Below, in pieces: positions 41,936 to 53,045 of a DNA stretch of 64,000 nt; position 1 is the stretch's first letter; each line of letters starts with the position of its first letter. The DNA comes from Taxillus chinensis (taxonomy: Eukaryota > Streptophyta > Magnoliopsida > Santalales > Loranthaceae). The stretch is from positions 48,284,189-48,348,188 of the forward strand of contig CM042085.1 of the NCBI GenBank assembly GCA_023512835.1, written 5' to 3'. The position numbers were made by a program, and so were the translations under genes. The notes under the pieces are model-generated. The model ran no database searches. It was given only the letters and a program-made list of their open reading frames with translations, and was not told the DNA's origin.

Positions 41936-43990
41936 AGGGGCATAAGCATGACCACTCCAGGTATTCTTTTCTGCTGTGGTGGCTCCCTGAACTACCTCAC
42001 AGTTGTAGTTCCATGTGAGAGGTGTAATTCCATGAGGCAGTAGTGGGATTTCTGGAGTTTTAACATTCAAGACAAGGGGGGTTGGGACCCATGATGGTTG
42101 GTATGACATGTCTCCTTGGATCATGTGGCTTTGATTGTCTGCCTCTCCTCTTGAGAATTCGATCATCCTCTGGTCCATGAGCTTTTGTACCATGCTAGCA
42201 AACTCGTTACATTGTTCAATATCATGTCCCCGTGACATTTTGTGATAAAGACATCGCTTCTCAACCTCTGTCTCCTTCTTTGTCTTCAATGTGTCCATAG
42301 TAGGTATATATCCATGTTCCTGCAGCAAGTTAAACAAATAACTTTTCTCCATTTGTATTTGCGAAACCTTCTTTAGCCATCCTTCTGTTGTGATATTGGC
42401 CACATCATGAGAGTGTTCTGGGAGTGGATTACTGTTCATGTTCGGCGTCCCAATCAGTGCGAAAAAGTTTAGCCACTTCGCATCCTTCAATGCCTGAACC
42501 TTCCTTTTGAATGTTATACAATTTTCGATATCATGTCCAGCTCCACCTGCATGATCACATTTGGCATCTGGCTTGTACCAGGCCGGGGGAGGAGACTTTA
42601 TTTCTCCCAAGGGTATAGGGGTTACCATCCTTGCCTCTAAAAGCTTGGGGTATAATTCTGCATAAGTCATTGGAATTGGGTCAAACTCTTGTCGTGGTTG
42701 ACGAGGAGCCTGATTCGCTCCTGCTTGCTGGGTCTAAGCCCTCGGTTGCCCCTATCCTTGGAATAAGGCTCTTTGTCCTTCCTGAGTTGCTGGCCTTGGT
42801 TGCTCTGGGTATAGAGCTCTTGGTTGAAATGAGTTAGTTTCCATTGGATATGGAAATGGAACCCCTCCTTGCGGCAAGTATGGCATGAATTGGGGAGGTG
42901 GTGCAGGTGTAGCGTAGTCGGCCACTGGTGATCCTTGGTAGTACCCTGGTGCTTGGTAGAATGTCGGCTGCATCGCCTGGTTCGATTGATATATGAGGTT
43001 GCTCTCACTTTCTTTCTTCTTAGGCGGTGGTTGAGACCTTTTTGATGCCTCTACCACATCACCCTTTAGCTTTCCTCCCTTAATCCCACTTTCTACACGT
43101 TCACCGGATGCGACCGAGTCTGCAAAGCTGCTGGAGACGTTACCAATCAACTTCTCATAGTAGACGCCTTTTAGCGTGTTGATAAAAAGAGTAGTGAGTT
43201 CTCTTTCTGTAAGGGGAGGTTGGACCTCCACAACAGTCTCTCTCCATCTTCGTGCATAATCTTTGAAGTTTTCATCGGATCCCTTTTCCATGACTGTAAG
43301 ATTAGTCGGTCTAGTGCCAGCTCGGTGACGTGCTTGTATTGGGCCAAGAAGGAGGTGGCCAGTTCTTTCCATGTCTTGATGCAATTATGATCCAATTGAA
43401 AGTACCAGCGGAGGGATGCCCCAATTAGACTTTCCTGGAAACAATGCATGAGGAGCTTGTCCTCTCCTGCATAGGCTGCCATCTTTTGGTAATACATGGC
43501 TAGATGCATCTTCAGACATCGGGTCGCATTGAACTTCTCAAACTCTAGCATTTTGAACTTTGGTGGCAGAACCACTCCAGGGACCAAACATAAGTCTTGT
43601 GGGCTGGTCATGCCATAGCTATTGATACCTTCTACGGCTTTCAATCGTTCCTCCAGTCGTCTTATGGCAGGGGACTCAATGTCCTCCTTCGGAGCTAGAG
43701 GCCCCATTACCTCCATTGCATGTCCCGATGCGGGCATAGTGAAGTGAGTTTGATTTGGAGTTGGGGGTCGTGCCATGGCAGGATGATAGGTGGGTGCCTG
43801 GCTTGGAGCTAGATTGGGCGATGGAACTGCTTCTTGCCCTTGCTCTTGATGGTGATTGGTAGTTCCCCCTGTCGGGGTTCCTTCTCTTGTCAGCTTGGTA
43901 AGCATTTCCATTATTGCAGACATTTTCCCCCATATGGCTTGTTGTGACAGTTCGAACCCCATGAGCATGTTTTCTGTTTATTCTGCCATT
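41858..43990 (-). pseudogene. Ogre-2 gag (degenerate, capsid core present)
   Basis: Starts at about 43988 with a stop after three codons. It then reads MGFELSQQAIWGKMSAIMEM and, after LCLVPGVV, the capsid-type core that Ogre-1 lacks: PPKFKMLEFEKFNATRC, MHLAMYYQKMAAYAGED, LLMHCFQESLIGASLRWY, WKELATSFLAQYKHV. A frame change near 43300 follows, then KGVYYEKLIGNVSSSFADSV. The knuckle CDHAGGAGHDIENC has lost one codon; the second, CLYHKMSRGHDIEQC, is whole. At the end gag runs in frame into the protease region (AYAPDMVDKARKEKA). Confidence 0.85.
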
Positions 43991-44289
43991 GGCTGCGGCT
44001 GTGGTATTTGATTGCACCGGGATCTGAGGTTGTACGAGTGCGCAATCCTGGAGAAAGGCAGCTACCGACCTGGGGGCAAGGTAATTTTTACTTGATTTTC
44101 AATTTTGAGATGCATGTATGCATGAATGACTATGTGAAAGGTTAGAGAAACAAATGACTTTATTCCAAACATTTTCAAACAAAGATACAGTACAATGCAG
44201 AAATGCCATGCAGATGAGAGCTATGGCTACATGATCATAAGGCAAACTTCCAGTCATCTCCTAAGTAGCCCGGCGCCTCTTCCTCTAGG
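43991..44289 (-). other. Ogre-2 ORF1-gag spacer
   Basis: Non-coding, collinear with 10243-10522 of Ogre-1. A TACCTTGCCCCCAG stretch near 44075 is a candidate splice acceptor at the same place. Confidence 0.4.
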
Positions 44290-45707
44290 GTGGTCGCTCA
44301 CCTGCTTCCTCCCTCTACTTTAATATGGTCTCTACCTATTTTTCCCTCAGTAGCAACCTCTAAAGAGCTCCTTCTAAAGACGCTTCTAGCCTTTGGATCT
44401 GCTACCTTAGAGTCTGATTCTCCTGGAGGATAGCCTTCATGTCTGTAGTTAGCTGTGGCTTGTGTTGTGCCCTCCAAGATATGTATGCAGGATAAACACC
44501 AGGTTTTGGACTGTTGGGTTGGATCTTGTGTGGGGTGGACCATGCCTGATACATCTGTTTGCCTTTTTCTGCGAGCATGGTTCTGTTGTAGGTGAAGTCA
44601 CAATCTTCCATGCCGAATAGCATAGGGATAATCTGATGATGCCCAACTTGTCTTCCACCCTGCAGTGGTGCATATGCAATTCCTCCCCAAGGACCTAGGA
44701 GTGGGACCCAATTATAGTCCCCGCAACTATAAGTCATGGAGACCACCAACATCCAAGGAGCAGTCCAAGTAATGTCATCTTCTGTAAGGCTCTCTAACTT
44801 CTTTTTCCAGCTTTCAAAGTCTTTAGGTAGGTTCCACTTGTTGAGTAGAATATCCAGTAATGTTGTGGCTGGAACCTGGTAAACAGCAGGAAAATTAACA
44901 AGGAACATTACAAGGGAAATGACCTTGCAGCCAGGTGCATAGGAGAGGCAGGCACCCCATGAACTATCCCGAGCCTTTACTCCTTAGATAAGTAAGAGAT
45001 TGAATAGTTTCAGCCAATATAGTAGGAGTAGGGTCACATCCTTTGAGCACCTACTGGATCAAATCTACAATTGCTCCATTGATGTGGGCCGGTATCCTCG
45101 GAAAACTGACTAGCCCATATATAGCTAGTGTAAGCAATTTGTGCGCCCCTGCTTCTGTCGCTGTCTGTATCATTTCTTTGATTGTTTCCCATGGAAGATA
45201 CTCTCGCCTACCATACATTGTGGCCGCTAGTGAGTTCCATACTGGTTTTCCCATTATCTCAGCAAAGGCCCTTCGACATGATCTTCTAGGCTCTGGTAAA
45301 TAAATCTTCCTTTTGTTTTCATCAACTGGGATATCCAATAATCTTCTGTATTCTTCTATAGTGGGAACAAGATCTATGCCGTTGAAGTCAAAACACCGCC
45401 GTCGAGGCTCCCAGAAATATATGACTGCCCCAAGCATATCCTTATCGGCCAGTAGTTCGGTCACATGGAACAAATCCCCAAACTGCTGTATATATATGCT
45501 TTTCCTTTCATCTGACCACTGGCTCCATATCCTTTGTACCTCCTTATTGTAGTCCAACTGATCTTCTATGATAATATGTTCTGCCTTGTGGGTTTCTCCT
45601 GGTGGAAAATCTCCAAGGCGTAGTTGGATGTCCCCAGATGCTTGAGCCACCACCGCGACAGCCTCCTTATCCTGAAGGCCTTTTAGGAGATGATTGAAAG
45701 TTGCCAT
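44290..45707 (-). pseudogene. Ogre-2 ORF1 (degenerate)
   Basis: ATG at 45705-45707 gives MATFNHLLKGLQDKEAV, the same start as Ogre-1 ORF1. The first frame runs to about 45051 (VDLIQ then stop). Later parts are FPAVYQVPATTLLDILLNKW and LGPWGGIAYAPLQGGRQ (44402-44908), followed by a stop in the coiled coil. About 80 percent of residues I compared agree with Ogre-1. Tekay-1 inserted three bases plus its target duplication upstream of this ATG. Confidence 0.85.
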
Positions 45708-45710
45708 GCC

Positions 45711-45715
45711 TATAT
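45711..45715. repeat. Target-site duplication TATAT, left copy (Tekay-1)
   Basis: TATAT borders both ends of the element (the second copy is at 54800-54804). Removing the element restores an Ogre-2 leader that matches the Ogre-1 leader just before ORF1. Confidence 0.93.
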
Positions 45716-46245
45716 TGTCACGCCCCGGATTTCTACTCCGGGGAAACCGGTACGTGACTCCCCATTCACCCACACGGAGGGCAACGGGGTTGGATTAATG
45801 GATGCCACACAAGCAAGACTAACAATTACAATAAATCAAACAAGCCACATCTTTATTTAATTTCAAACATCAAAGGTTCACAAACTAACCATGTTCCTTA
45901 CTACAATTCAATCCCTTAGTACATTCCCCCCCCCCCCCCGGGTTACATAAATTATAAAATTACATTACTGAAGTGAACAATAAAATGAAGATGGTCTTCC
46001 ACCTTGGTGTCTCCACCTCACGCCTGTAAGTCCCTGAAAACAAGCAAACACAGTAGGAGGGGTGAGCAACCACAGCTCAGTAGGGATCAAGTCTCCCCAA
46101 CCCTTCCCATGTTCCTAACGGCTACATGCATGTGCATAGGTGTAGTGACGTGGCAGTATTAAGAAAATAAAGCATTCCACACAAACGGGCGTAACCTCAG
46201 CCCCAGCCACACTGGCTAACAAACCACATCTCAAGCAAGTGATTT

Positions 46246-46415
46246 AACCGCCTCTTCAGGCCACTGATTTAACCGCCTCTCAGGCAAAGTAATTTAACTG
46301 CCTCTTCAGGCCACTGGTTTAACCACCTCTCAGACAAAGTAATTTAACCGCCTCTTCAGGCCACTGGTTTAACCGCCTCTCAGGCAAAGTAATTTAACCG
46401 CCTCTTCAGGCCAGA
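46246..46415. repeat. Tandem repeat in Tekay-1 LTR, about 57-bp unit
   Basis: Units combine TTTAACCGCCTCTTCAGGCC and ACTGGTTTAACCGCCTC with TCAGGCAAAGTAA. Three copies are here, two in the other LTR (53574-53700), which accounts for most of the length difference. Confidence 0.85.
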
Positions 46416-47005
46416 TACCACAGTCATGCACACAAACATACACCACGGTCACTCAAGCATAAAACCAAACACTTGGTGTGCACCCGTTCACCAGTGCACA
46501 AACCCAGCCATTCAGGCAAAAGAACAAACACCCAGCATGCATACATACACCAAATCATAGGTCCAGCCACACAGGCATATTATCAAACATGTACTAGGCA
46601 TATACACACAGCAATACTCACACAGGCATTTCATCGAACATGTAACATGCACTGACCACCCAACAACAGAATCACACCAAAATGCCATTGAAGGCCAACA
46701 TCCATATAGGGGATCACACCTATATGGATTACATATATATATATAAACAGATATAATCCATAATCTACCCTAGAACCCTAGAACAGAGGAGGATTTAGGA
46801 AGAACAGAACCCTTACCTCAAGTAAAATGCAACAACATAGCAATATTCTGTTCCCACGCCGAACGCCGTCCAACCACAAGACACCGACCACCCACGCAAG
46901 ACGCCCGGCAGCAACCAGGAGCTCTCCTTCCCTCTCTCTCTCTCTCTCTCTGAGATGGCTAGTGGAGCAACAAACCCTAAACCTAAAACAGAGAGGCTTC
47001 TCCTC

Positions 47006-47013
47006 CTTATATA
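47006..47013 (-). promoter_or_regulatory. Tekay-1 LTR TATA box
   Basis: TATATAAG on the minus strand, oriented toward the CT/GA-rich leader and located downstream of the palindromes. The 5' LTR copy is at 54292-54299. Confidence 0.6.
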
Positions 47014-47024
47014 GACAACACAAC

Positions 47025-47084
47025 ATCAAAACGACGTAGTTTTGATTAAGTGAATCCTAGCATCAAAACGACGTAGTTTTGATG
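47025..47084 (-). promoter_or_regulatory. Paired palindromes upstream of TATA in Tekay-1 LTR
   Basis: ATCAAAAC-GACGTA-GTTTTGAT at 47025-47046 and CATCAAAAC-GACGTA-GTTTTGATG at 47061-47084, with identical ACGT-containing centres. They lie 12 and 48 bp upstream of the TATA box on the transcribed strand, and recur at 54311-54332 and 54347-54370 in the 5' LTR. Confidence 0.6.
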
Positions 47085-47221
47085 GAACAAGCTATGACCT
47101 TCCCACATCCATACACACCAAAATACTCACTATTTGCACTTGGTATTTTAGGAAGAAATCATCAACAAAACAAAAGGAAGACAACCATGCAAAAACATGC
47201 CTGCACGCGAAAAGCTCAACT

Positions 47222-47350
47222 CACGTGCATTCTCGCGTGCAGCTCCAAATGGCCTAGAATTTTTCCACAAGCCTTAGAACAACATCAGGAAGGCTCCCAT
47301 GCAAAAATCTCCTTGCACGTGAAAAGCATTCTCACGTGCATTCTCACGTG
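47222..47350. promoter_or_regulatory. G-box cluster (CACGTG) in Tekay-1 LTR
   Basis: CACGTG occurs at 47222, 47316, 47333 and 47345, with CACGCG/CGCGTG variants between, in a duplicated segment of about 100 bp. G-boxes bind bZIP and bHLH factors in plants. Confidence 0.5.
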
Positions 47351-47513
47351 CACTCCCAATTGGGCTCAAACTTTACCTCTTGCTTGCTTACCAACATACA
47401 AGATGATTAAGCCAAAGTGTGTGGAAAGAAAACTCCCTAAAACCCAACAATTTCCACCCAAAATGGCAAACCTGTGACTAACTCCTCACATCCCAAAAAT
47501 GCGGGTCATTACA

Positions 47514-47529
47514 TCCTCTCCCCCTTAAG
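47514..47529 (-). other. Tekay-1 polypurine tract
   Basis: CTTAAGGGGGAGAGGA on the minus strand directly borders the 3' LTR start. Confidence 0.85.
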
Positions 47530-47800
47530 ACTTTTCGTCCTCGAAAAGAAACAACATGCAAGGAAAACCACACAAGAAGTCACAACACTCAAATGGGTCA
47601 TACAACGTTCATTGTACACAATAGCACATAACACAGAGTGCCACCACAGTCCACAACCACATGCATCACAATCCATGGAAACACATCCACATGTCACAAG
47701 TACCCATCACAAGCACATTTCATTAACACATTCAATACAAATAAAAGTCAAAAGGTGAAAGGAAATACAAATACACCAGCCAACAGCCACCCCTCCACCC
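47530..47800 (-). other. Tekay-1 3' untranslated region
   Basis: No gene; A/C-rich. TCGTCCTCGAA-type motifs appear near 47528 and 47809, a short direct repeat. Confidence 0.5.
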
Positions 47801-48244
47801 TTAAGAGTGTTCGTCCTCGAACAACTCTGGGTGTTGCGCACGCATCAAAGACTCCCGTTCCCAAGTCTCCTCCTCAATGCCACGGTGCTGCCACAGTACG
47901 CGAACCAAAGGAATAGCACGACCACGCAAAAGCTTCTCCTGCCGATCTAGGATACGGATAGGGGCCTCAACAACAGACATGTCATCCTCAATGTCCAATG
48001 TCCCCCAATCAATCACATGAGTGGGGTCAGGATGGTACTTCCTCAACTGGGACATGTGAAACACGTTGTGCACTCGACTCAGCCGCGGTGGTAACGCTAA
48101 CCGGTAGGCCACAGGCCCCACACGAGCCAGAATCTCAAAAGGACCAATAAACCGCGGAGATAGCTTGGAACCTCGCCCAAACCGTCGATGTCCACGACGT
48201 GGAGAAACACGAAGAAACACATGATCACCAACAGAAAACTCCAA
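47801..48244 (-). pseudogene. Tekay-1 integrase C-terminus with chromodomain-like end
   Basis: Reads [54 protein letters not shown], then [18 protein letters not shown] and [19 protein letters not shown], ending EDEHS. The last 60 or so residues match the chromodomain of Tekay elements, thought to direct integration to marked chromatin. It is separated from the upstream integrase by a TAG at 48257-48259. Confidence 0.85.
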
Positions 48245-48256
48245 AGGTCGCCGCCG

Positions 48257-49441
48257 CTAATCCGCATAAGATTTCTGCCGACTCTGAGCTGATAACAAAC
48301 GCTGACGAATCAACTTAACCTTCTCGGTAGCCTCTTGAACCATCTGTGGTCCCAAGAGAGCGGCCTCTCCTACCTCAGTCCAACACAACGGTGATCGGCA
48401 CGGTCTGCCATACAACGCCTCAAAAGGAGCCATCCCAATGGACGCCTGAAAATTGTTGTTGTAAGCAAACTCCACCAAAGGAAGGTGAGTTGCCCACGAA
48501 CCCCCAAAATCTAACACACAAGCTCGCAACATGTCCTCTAAGGTCTGATTCGTCCTCTCCGTCTGGCCATCAGTCTTAGGGTGAAAGGTCGTACTCAAGT
48601 TAAGTTTTGTTCCCATAGCCTCCTGCAAGCCTTCCCAAAAACGGGAAGTGAACCTCGAATCCCAGCCAGAGACAACCGATGATGGTACGCCATGCAGCCT
48701 CACAATCTCGTTCATGTATAGATGACTCAAGGTCCCAATAGAGTCCCGCTCGCGAACAACCAGGAAATGGGCCGACTTCGTGAGTCGATCCACAATCACC
48801 CAAATCATATCCTTCCTCCCAGTGGTGGGCGGAAGACCAGTCACAAAGTCCATCGTGATGTGGTCCCACTTCCACTCCGCTATTGGCAACGGCTGTAACA
48901 TGCCTGCCGGCCGCTGATGCTCAGCTTTTACTTGTTGACAAGTGAGGCACCTCGAAACAAAAGCAGCGACGTCACGTTTCATCCCAGGCCACCAGAAATG
49001 CCCCCGAAGCGCATGGTACATCTTCGTGCCCCCTGGATGCACAGCAACTCTAGATTGATGAAACTCCCTCATCACCTCATCCCTGAGAGAAGAAGCTACT
49101 ACCAAACGCCCTTGAAAAAACAACTCATGCTCAGGACCCTCTGCCCATGCCTCCGATAGTTCACCAGCCTCAATACGGGCACGGAGTACCTCACACTCAA
49201 TATCACCCAACTGTCCCTCCCGGACTCGTTGATACAACTCAGGTATAACCACCATAGGACCCAGCACTGTCCTACCATCATCAGCCACAGGCTGCAACTG
49301 TAACATGGCCAACTGCTCCATCAGCTTCCACTCCCTCATGGCCACCTCAACCTTCCCTTTCCTGCTTAACGCGTCAGCCACAACAATGCCCTTGCCTGGG
49401 GTATAGGCAAGGGTAAAGTCAAAGGTCTGCAGATACTCCAC
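48257..49441 (-). pseudogene. Tekay-1 RNase H end and integrase (lost catalytic Asp)
   Basis: Starts with DFTLAYTPGKGIVVADALSR (RNase H end), then the integrase HHCC region ([24 protein letters not shown]), the first catalytic Asp in ITMDFVTGLPP, the third residue Glu in TDGQTERTNQTL and the RVLDF-type core end. The second catalytic Asp is changed: the expected SDRD reads SGWD. The frame stops with a TAG at 48257. The duplication upstream of it (49416-49522) separates it from the RNase H. Confidence 0.87.
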
Positions 49442-49586
49442 CCATCTCCTCTATCTCAGAGGAATTATCCTACCCATGACCTTGCCCTTGTCAAAGGGTA
49501 AAGTCAAAGGTCTGCAGATACTACAACATTGCCCTTGTCATCTTGTGATCCGAGAACACTACAAACTTCTCCCCCAAGAGGTAGTG

Positions 49587-51341
49587 CTACCAACTCTTCA
49601 GGGCGAAGATGACAGCTGCCAACTCAAGGTCATGGGTAGGATAATTCTGCTCGTGAGGCTTCAACTGCCTCGATCCATAGAATACCACACTATGCTCTTG
49701 CATAAGCACACACCCCAAACCAACCCTGGACGCATCACAAAATACCTCATACGGAATATCCTCCCTAGGCAACCTCAACACAGGTGCAGTGGTCAAACGG
49801 GTCTTGAGAGTCTCAAACGCCTGCTGGCACTTGTCCGTCCACTCAAATTTCACTCCTTTCCTGGTCAACGCCGTCATAGGAGCCGCCAAACGGGAGAACC
49901 CCTCTACAAAACGACGATAGTACCCCGCCAAGCCAAGAAAGCTACGGATCACAAAAACGTTGGTTGGCCTCGCCCACGATGCCACAGCCTCAATCTTGGC
50001 TGGGTCCACCCTAACTCCCTCAGCTGACGCCACATGGCCAAGAAAGTGAACCTCCTGTAGCCAAAACTCACACTTGCTAAACTTAGCAAACAGCTGCTGG
50101 TCCCTCAAGGTTTGCAACACTGTTGCCAAATGCTCCACATGCTCCCTCTCGGTCTTGGAATACACCAAGATATCATCAATAAACACCACCACAAACGAAT
50201 CCAAGTATGGAGCAAAGACCTGGTTCATCAAATGCATGAACATCGCTGGCGCATTAGTGAGCCCGAAAGGCATCACTACCCACTCATAATGCCCATACCT
50301 GCACCGAAAAGCCATCTTAGGGATGTCCTCCTCCCTAACCCTGAGCTGGTGATACCCCGACCGTAAATCTATCTTGGAAAACCACTGGGCCCCACTCAAT
50401 TGGTCAAACAGGTCATCTATCCGAGGCAACGGATACTTGTTCTTCACAGTCACTGAATTCAGCTTCCTATAGTCGATGTAGAAACGAAGCGTGCCATCTG
50501 CCTTCTTAGCAAAGAGCACCGGAGCACCCCAATGTGAGGTACTCGGTCTGATATACCCCTGGTCCACCAACTCCTCGATTTGCCTCTGAAGCTCCCTCAA
50601 CTCGGCTGGCCCCATACGATACGCTACTTGGGAAATTGGACCCGTCCCCGGCACCAACTCAATGGTGAACTCCACACTCCTCTTAGGTGGCAAACTCCTC
50701 AACACTTCAGGAAAAACATCCTGAAATTGGTCCACAACAGCGGGCCACACCCTCTTTTCCACCTTCCCTTCCTCAGCAAAGGTCAGGGCTGCCAACCTGT
50801 GGGTAATGGCACCCCACTGGTCCAACACTGGCCCGGCTCGACTCGCCTCACGATCCCACTCCCCTTGCAGGGTACAAGAGATTCCTGCGGGTGACACGAA
50901 GGATACACGCCACCGGTAATAGTCTATCTTGGCCTGGAAAGCCATAAGCCAATCCATACCCAAGATCAGGTCAAAAGTACGCAAAGGCATCACATACAAG
51001 TTGAAGCTCAGCTCCACATCACCCATGGTTAACACACAATCGCAGCAAACGTGTCGCACCTCAATCATACCTCCCACCGGAGACTCTACAACTAAGGGCC
51101 TCTCCGCCTCAACACACGTTAACCCCAAGCCCTCAACTATAAGCTCAGCAATAAAAGAACGCGATGCACCCGTATCGAAAAGAACAGAAGCAAGCATGCG
51201 GGAGATCAAAAGAGTACCTCTAACCACCGATGGTCCTGCTCCCTCCTCTGCCGGCGAAGGTGGTAGCTCAGCCTCCTCCTGGGGTGTCGCATTCAGTGCA
51301 AACACCCTCCCTTGGCCTGTACCACTGGTCGGCTCACTCAC
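49587..51341 (-). pseudogene. Tekay-1 protease, reverse transcriptase and RNase H (partial)
   Basis: A 584-codon frame. The retropepsin site is [17 protein letters not shown] and [13 protein letters not shown] motifs: [42 protein letters not shown], catalytic [26 protein letters not shown]. RNase H begins at [16 protein letters not shown] and reaches [15 protein letters not shown], where TAG at 49587 replaces a Gln codon. Codons between 49442 and 49586 are scrambled by a local duplication. Protease and RT look usable; RNase H is cut short. Confidence 0.9.
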
Positions 51342-51439
51342 TGGGTGGCTCCCGCCCTGACTGCCTCTAGCATCAGCCTGCTGTCGCTCTGGCCTCCCCT
51401 GAGGTCGGGTCTGACTGGATCCTGCCTGGCTGGCCTGCC

Positions 51440-52640
51440 ACTAACGAGCTGGTCTCTCAGCTGGTGCATGGAAGCTAGCATCACTCCTCACGCTGGATGC
51501 CACGCCCCCCGCTCCCCTATTGCCACTCCTGCAAACCCGGCGCAAATGGCCCTCTCGTCCACAGTTGTTGCATCGCTAGTCCCTCCTGGGGCACTCCCCC
51601 TTGAAGTGACCCTGCTCCCCACAACAGTGACAACCGCTAGGTAGACCCCCAGATGGACCACCCTGTCTACCGCTGCCAAAGGTGAACCTCCCGGGGTTCA
51701 CAGATGTCTGACCCCGACTGCGAAAAGAACTACTATCTCTCTCCTCCGTCTTGAGCCTCTTGCGCCCTGCATCTCGATCAGGCCCACTCTGTAACTGGCG
51801 ACCCTGATGGGCCTGCCTCCCATCATCCAACTCTCTCTCGGCTATATGGGCCGTCTCCACAACCTCAGCATAGGTCCTCAAGCGTAGAATTGCCACCCTT
51901 TTCCTAAGGGCTGGCCTAAGGCCCAAAGTGAACTTGTGGGCCTTCAGGTCCTCCCTTGCCACAGTCTCAGGAGCAAACCTACTCAAGCTCCAGAACTCCC
52001 GCTCATACTCAGGTACCGTCCAGGATCCCTGCTTCAGGCCACCGAATTCCTCCCTCTTCTGCCATCTTACTGATTCCGGGAGGAACTCATCATGGAAGAG
52101 TTGCAAGAACTCCTCCCAAAACATGAGTTGCACCGCACGGCTCCCCGGCAACACTCGTCCACCACTCCAAAGCATCCCCCTCCAGTGCCGAATGGCCAGT
52201 CGCACCTTATCCTCCTCCCGGGGCAGGAGAAAGGAGAACACATGCTCGATCTGCCTCAACCACTACTCAGCTACCACGGGATCACCTTCCCCCTTGAATC
52301 GCGGAGGTTGTTCCTTTCAGAACTGTGTCACCACGTCATCCTCCGCACGAGTCAGTACACCCCCCAGCGAACTCTCACGCTCACGAGGCAGCTCCCCGAC
52401 TGGTGGTGGTGGTGGCACCACCTGCTGTGCTGCCATCTCACGGCGCACCTCCTCCCGAACCTCCTGCCGGATTCCCTCCCGTAGCTCTCGTACTTCCAGC
52501 CGGATGCCTTCTCGTAGCTGTGCCAGCAACAACGCATGCCCTCCAATGGACTGTCCCACACCCGGACCCTCCTGGGCAGATGACTCATCAGCCACTGCCC
52601 CGGATGCACGTGTCTCTCTCCTCGGCGACATTCTTACTAC
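51440..52640 (-). pseudogene. Tekay-1 gag (degenerate)
   Basis: Starts MSPRRETRASGAVADES (about 52630) with a charged coiled coil (REGIRLEVRELREGIRQEV). After stops at 52317 (TGA) and near 52264 (TAG) comes the core: RQIEHVFSFLLPREEDKV, FHDEFLPESVRW, LKAHKFTLGLRPALRKR. Knuckles CHCCGEQGHFKGEC and CNNCGREGHLRRVC are separated by a TAG at 51576. Another TAG lies near 51441. The core element of gag is readable but not translatable as one protein. Confidence 0.87.
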
Positions 52641-53030
52641 ACGAAGTAAGAAGCACAAACGTCAAAACGAATATATAATCTATCGCGTCACTACCTCTAC
52701 CCCACTGATCAATTCCATTATCACATGACATTACACACATACATTGTATCAATCACATTTCACAGTTCGGTACGCATTACCAAACAAATCAGAGTTGCAC
52801 ATTTCACACTTAATCATGTTATCCACAATTTCCACAGTTTAGTACCCATTCACAGCAAATGCAACTAGTGGCCAAATGCCAATACATGCAAATCCTACCA
52901 CAAGACTGGACTACCCTAAGTACACCTTGAGGCTCAAAGAGGACCATGTTGATCAGGCATGTCCCTCCAGGCTCCTCCAAAGGACTCAAGATCTCCAAGT
53001 CTGCCCACTACCCTAAGCCAACTAGACCAT
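52641..53030 (-). other. Tekay-1 leader between primer site and gag
   Basis: AT-rich, no gene or repeat recognised. Confidence 0.5.
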
Positions 53031-53042
53031 GCTCTGATACCA
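53031..53042 (-). promoter_or_regulatory. Tekay-1 primer binding site
   Basis: TGGTATCAGAGC on the minus strand, the standard complement of initiator tRNA-Met in plant retrotransposons. Three bases separate it from the 5' LTR. Confidence 0.9.
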
Positions 53043-53045
53043 TAC

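Larger units (their letters stand above)
45716..47513 (-). repeat. Tekay-1 3' LTR (1798 bp)
   Basis: Minus strand: starts TGTAATGACCCGC at 47513 and ends GGGGCGTGACA at 45716. It has a tandem block at 46246-46415, a CT run near 46931-46952, a TATA box (47006-47013), two palindromes (47025-47046, 47061-47084) and four G-boxes (47222-47350). It has about one more repeat unit than the 5' LTR. Confidence 0.94.
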
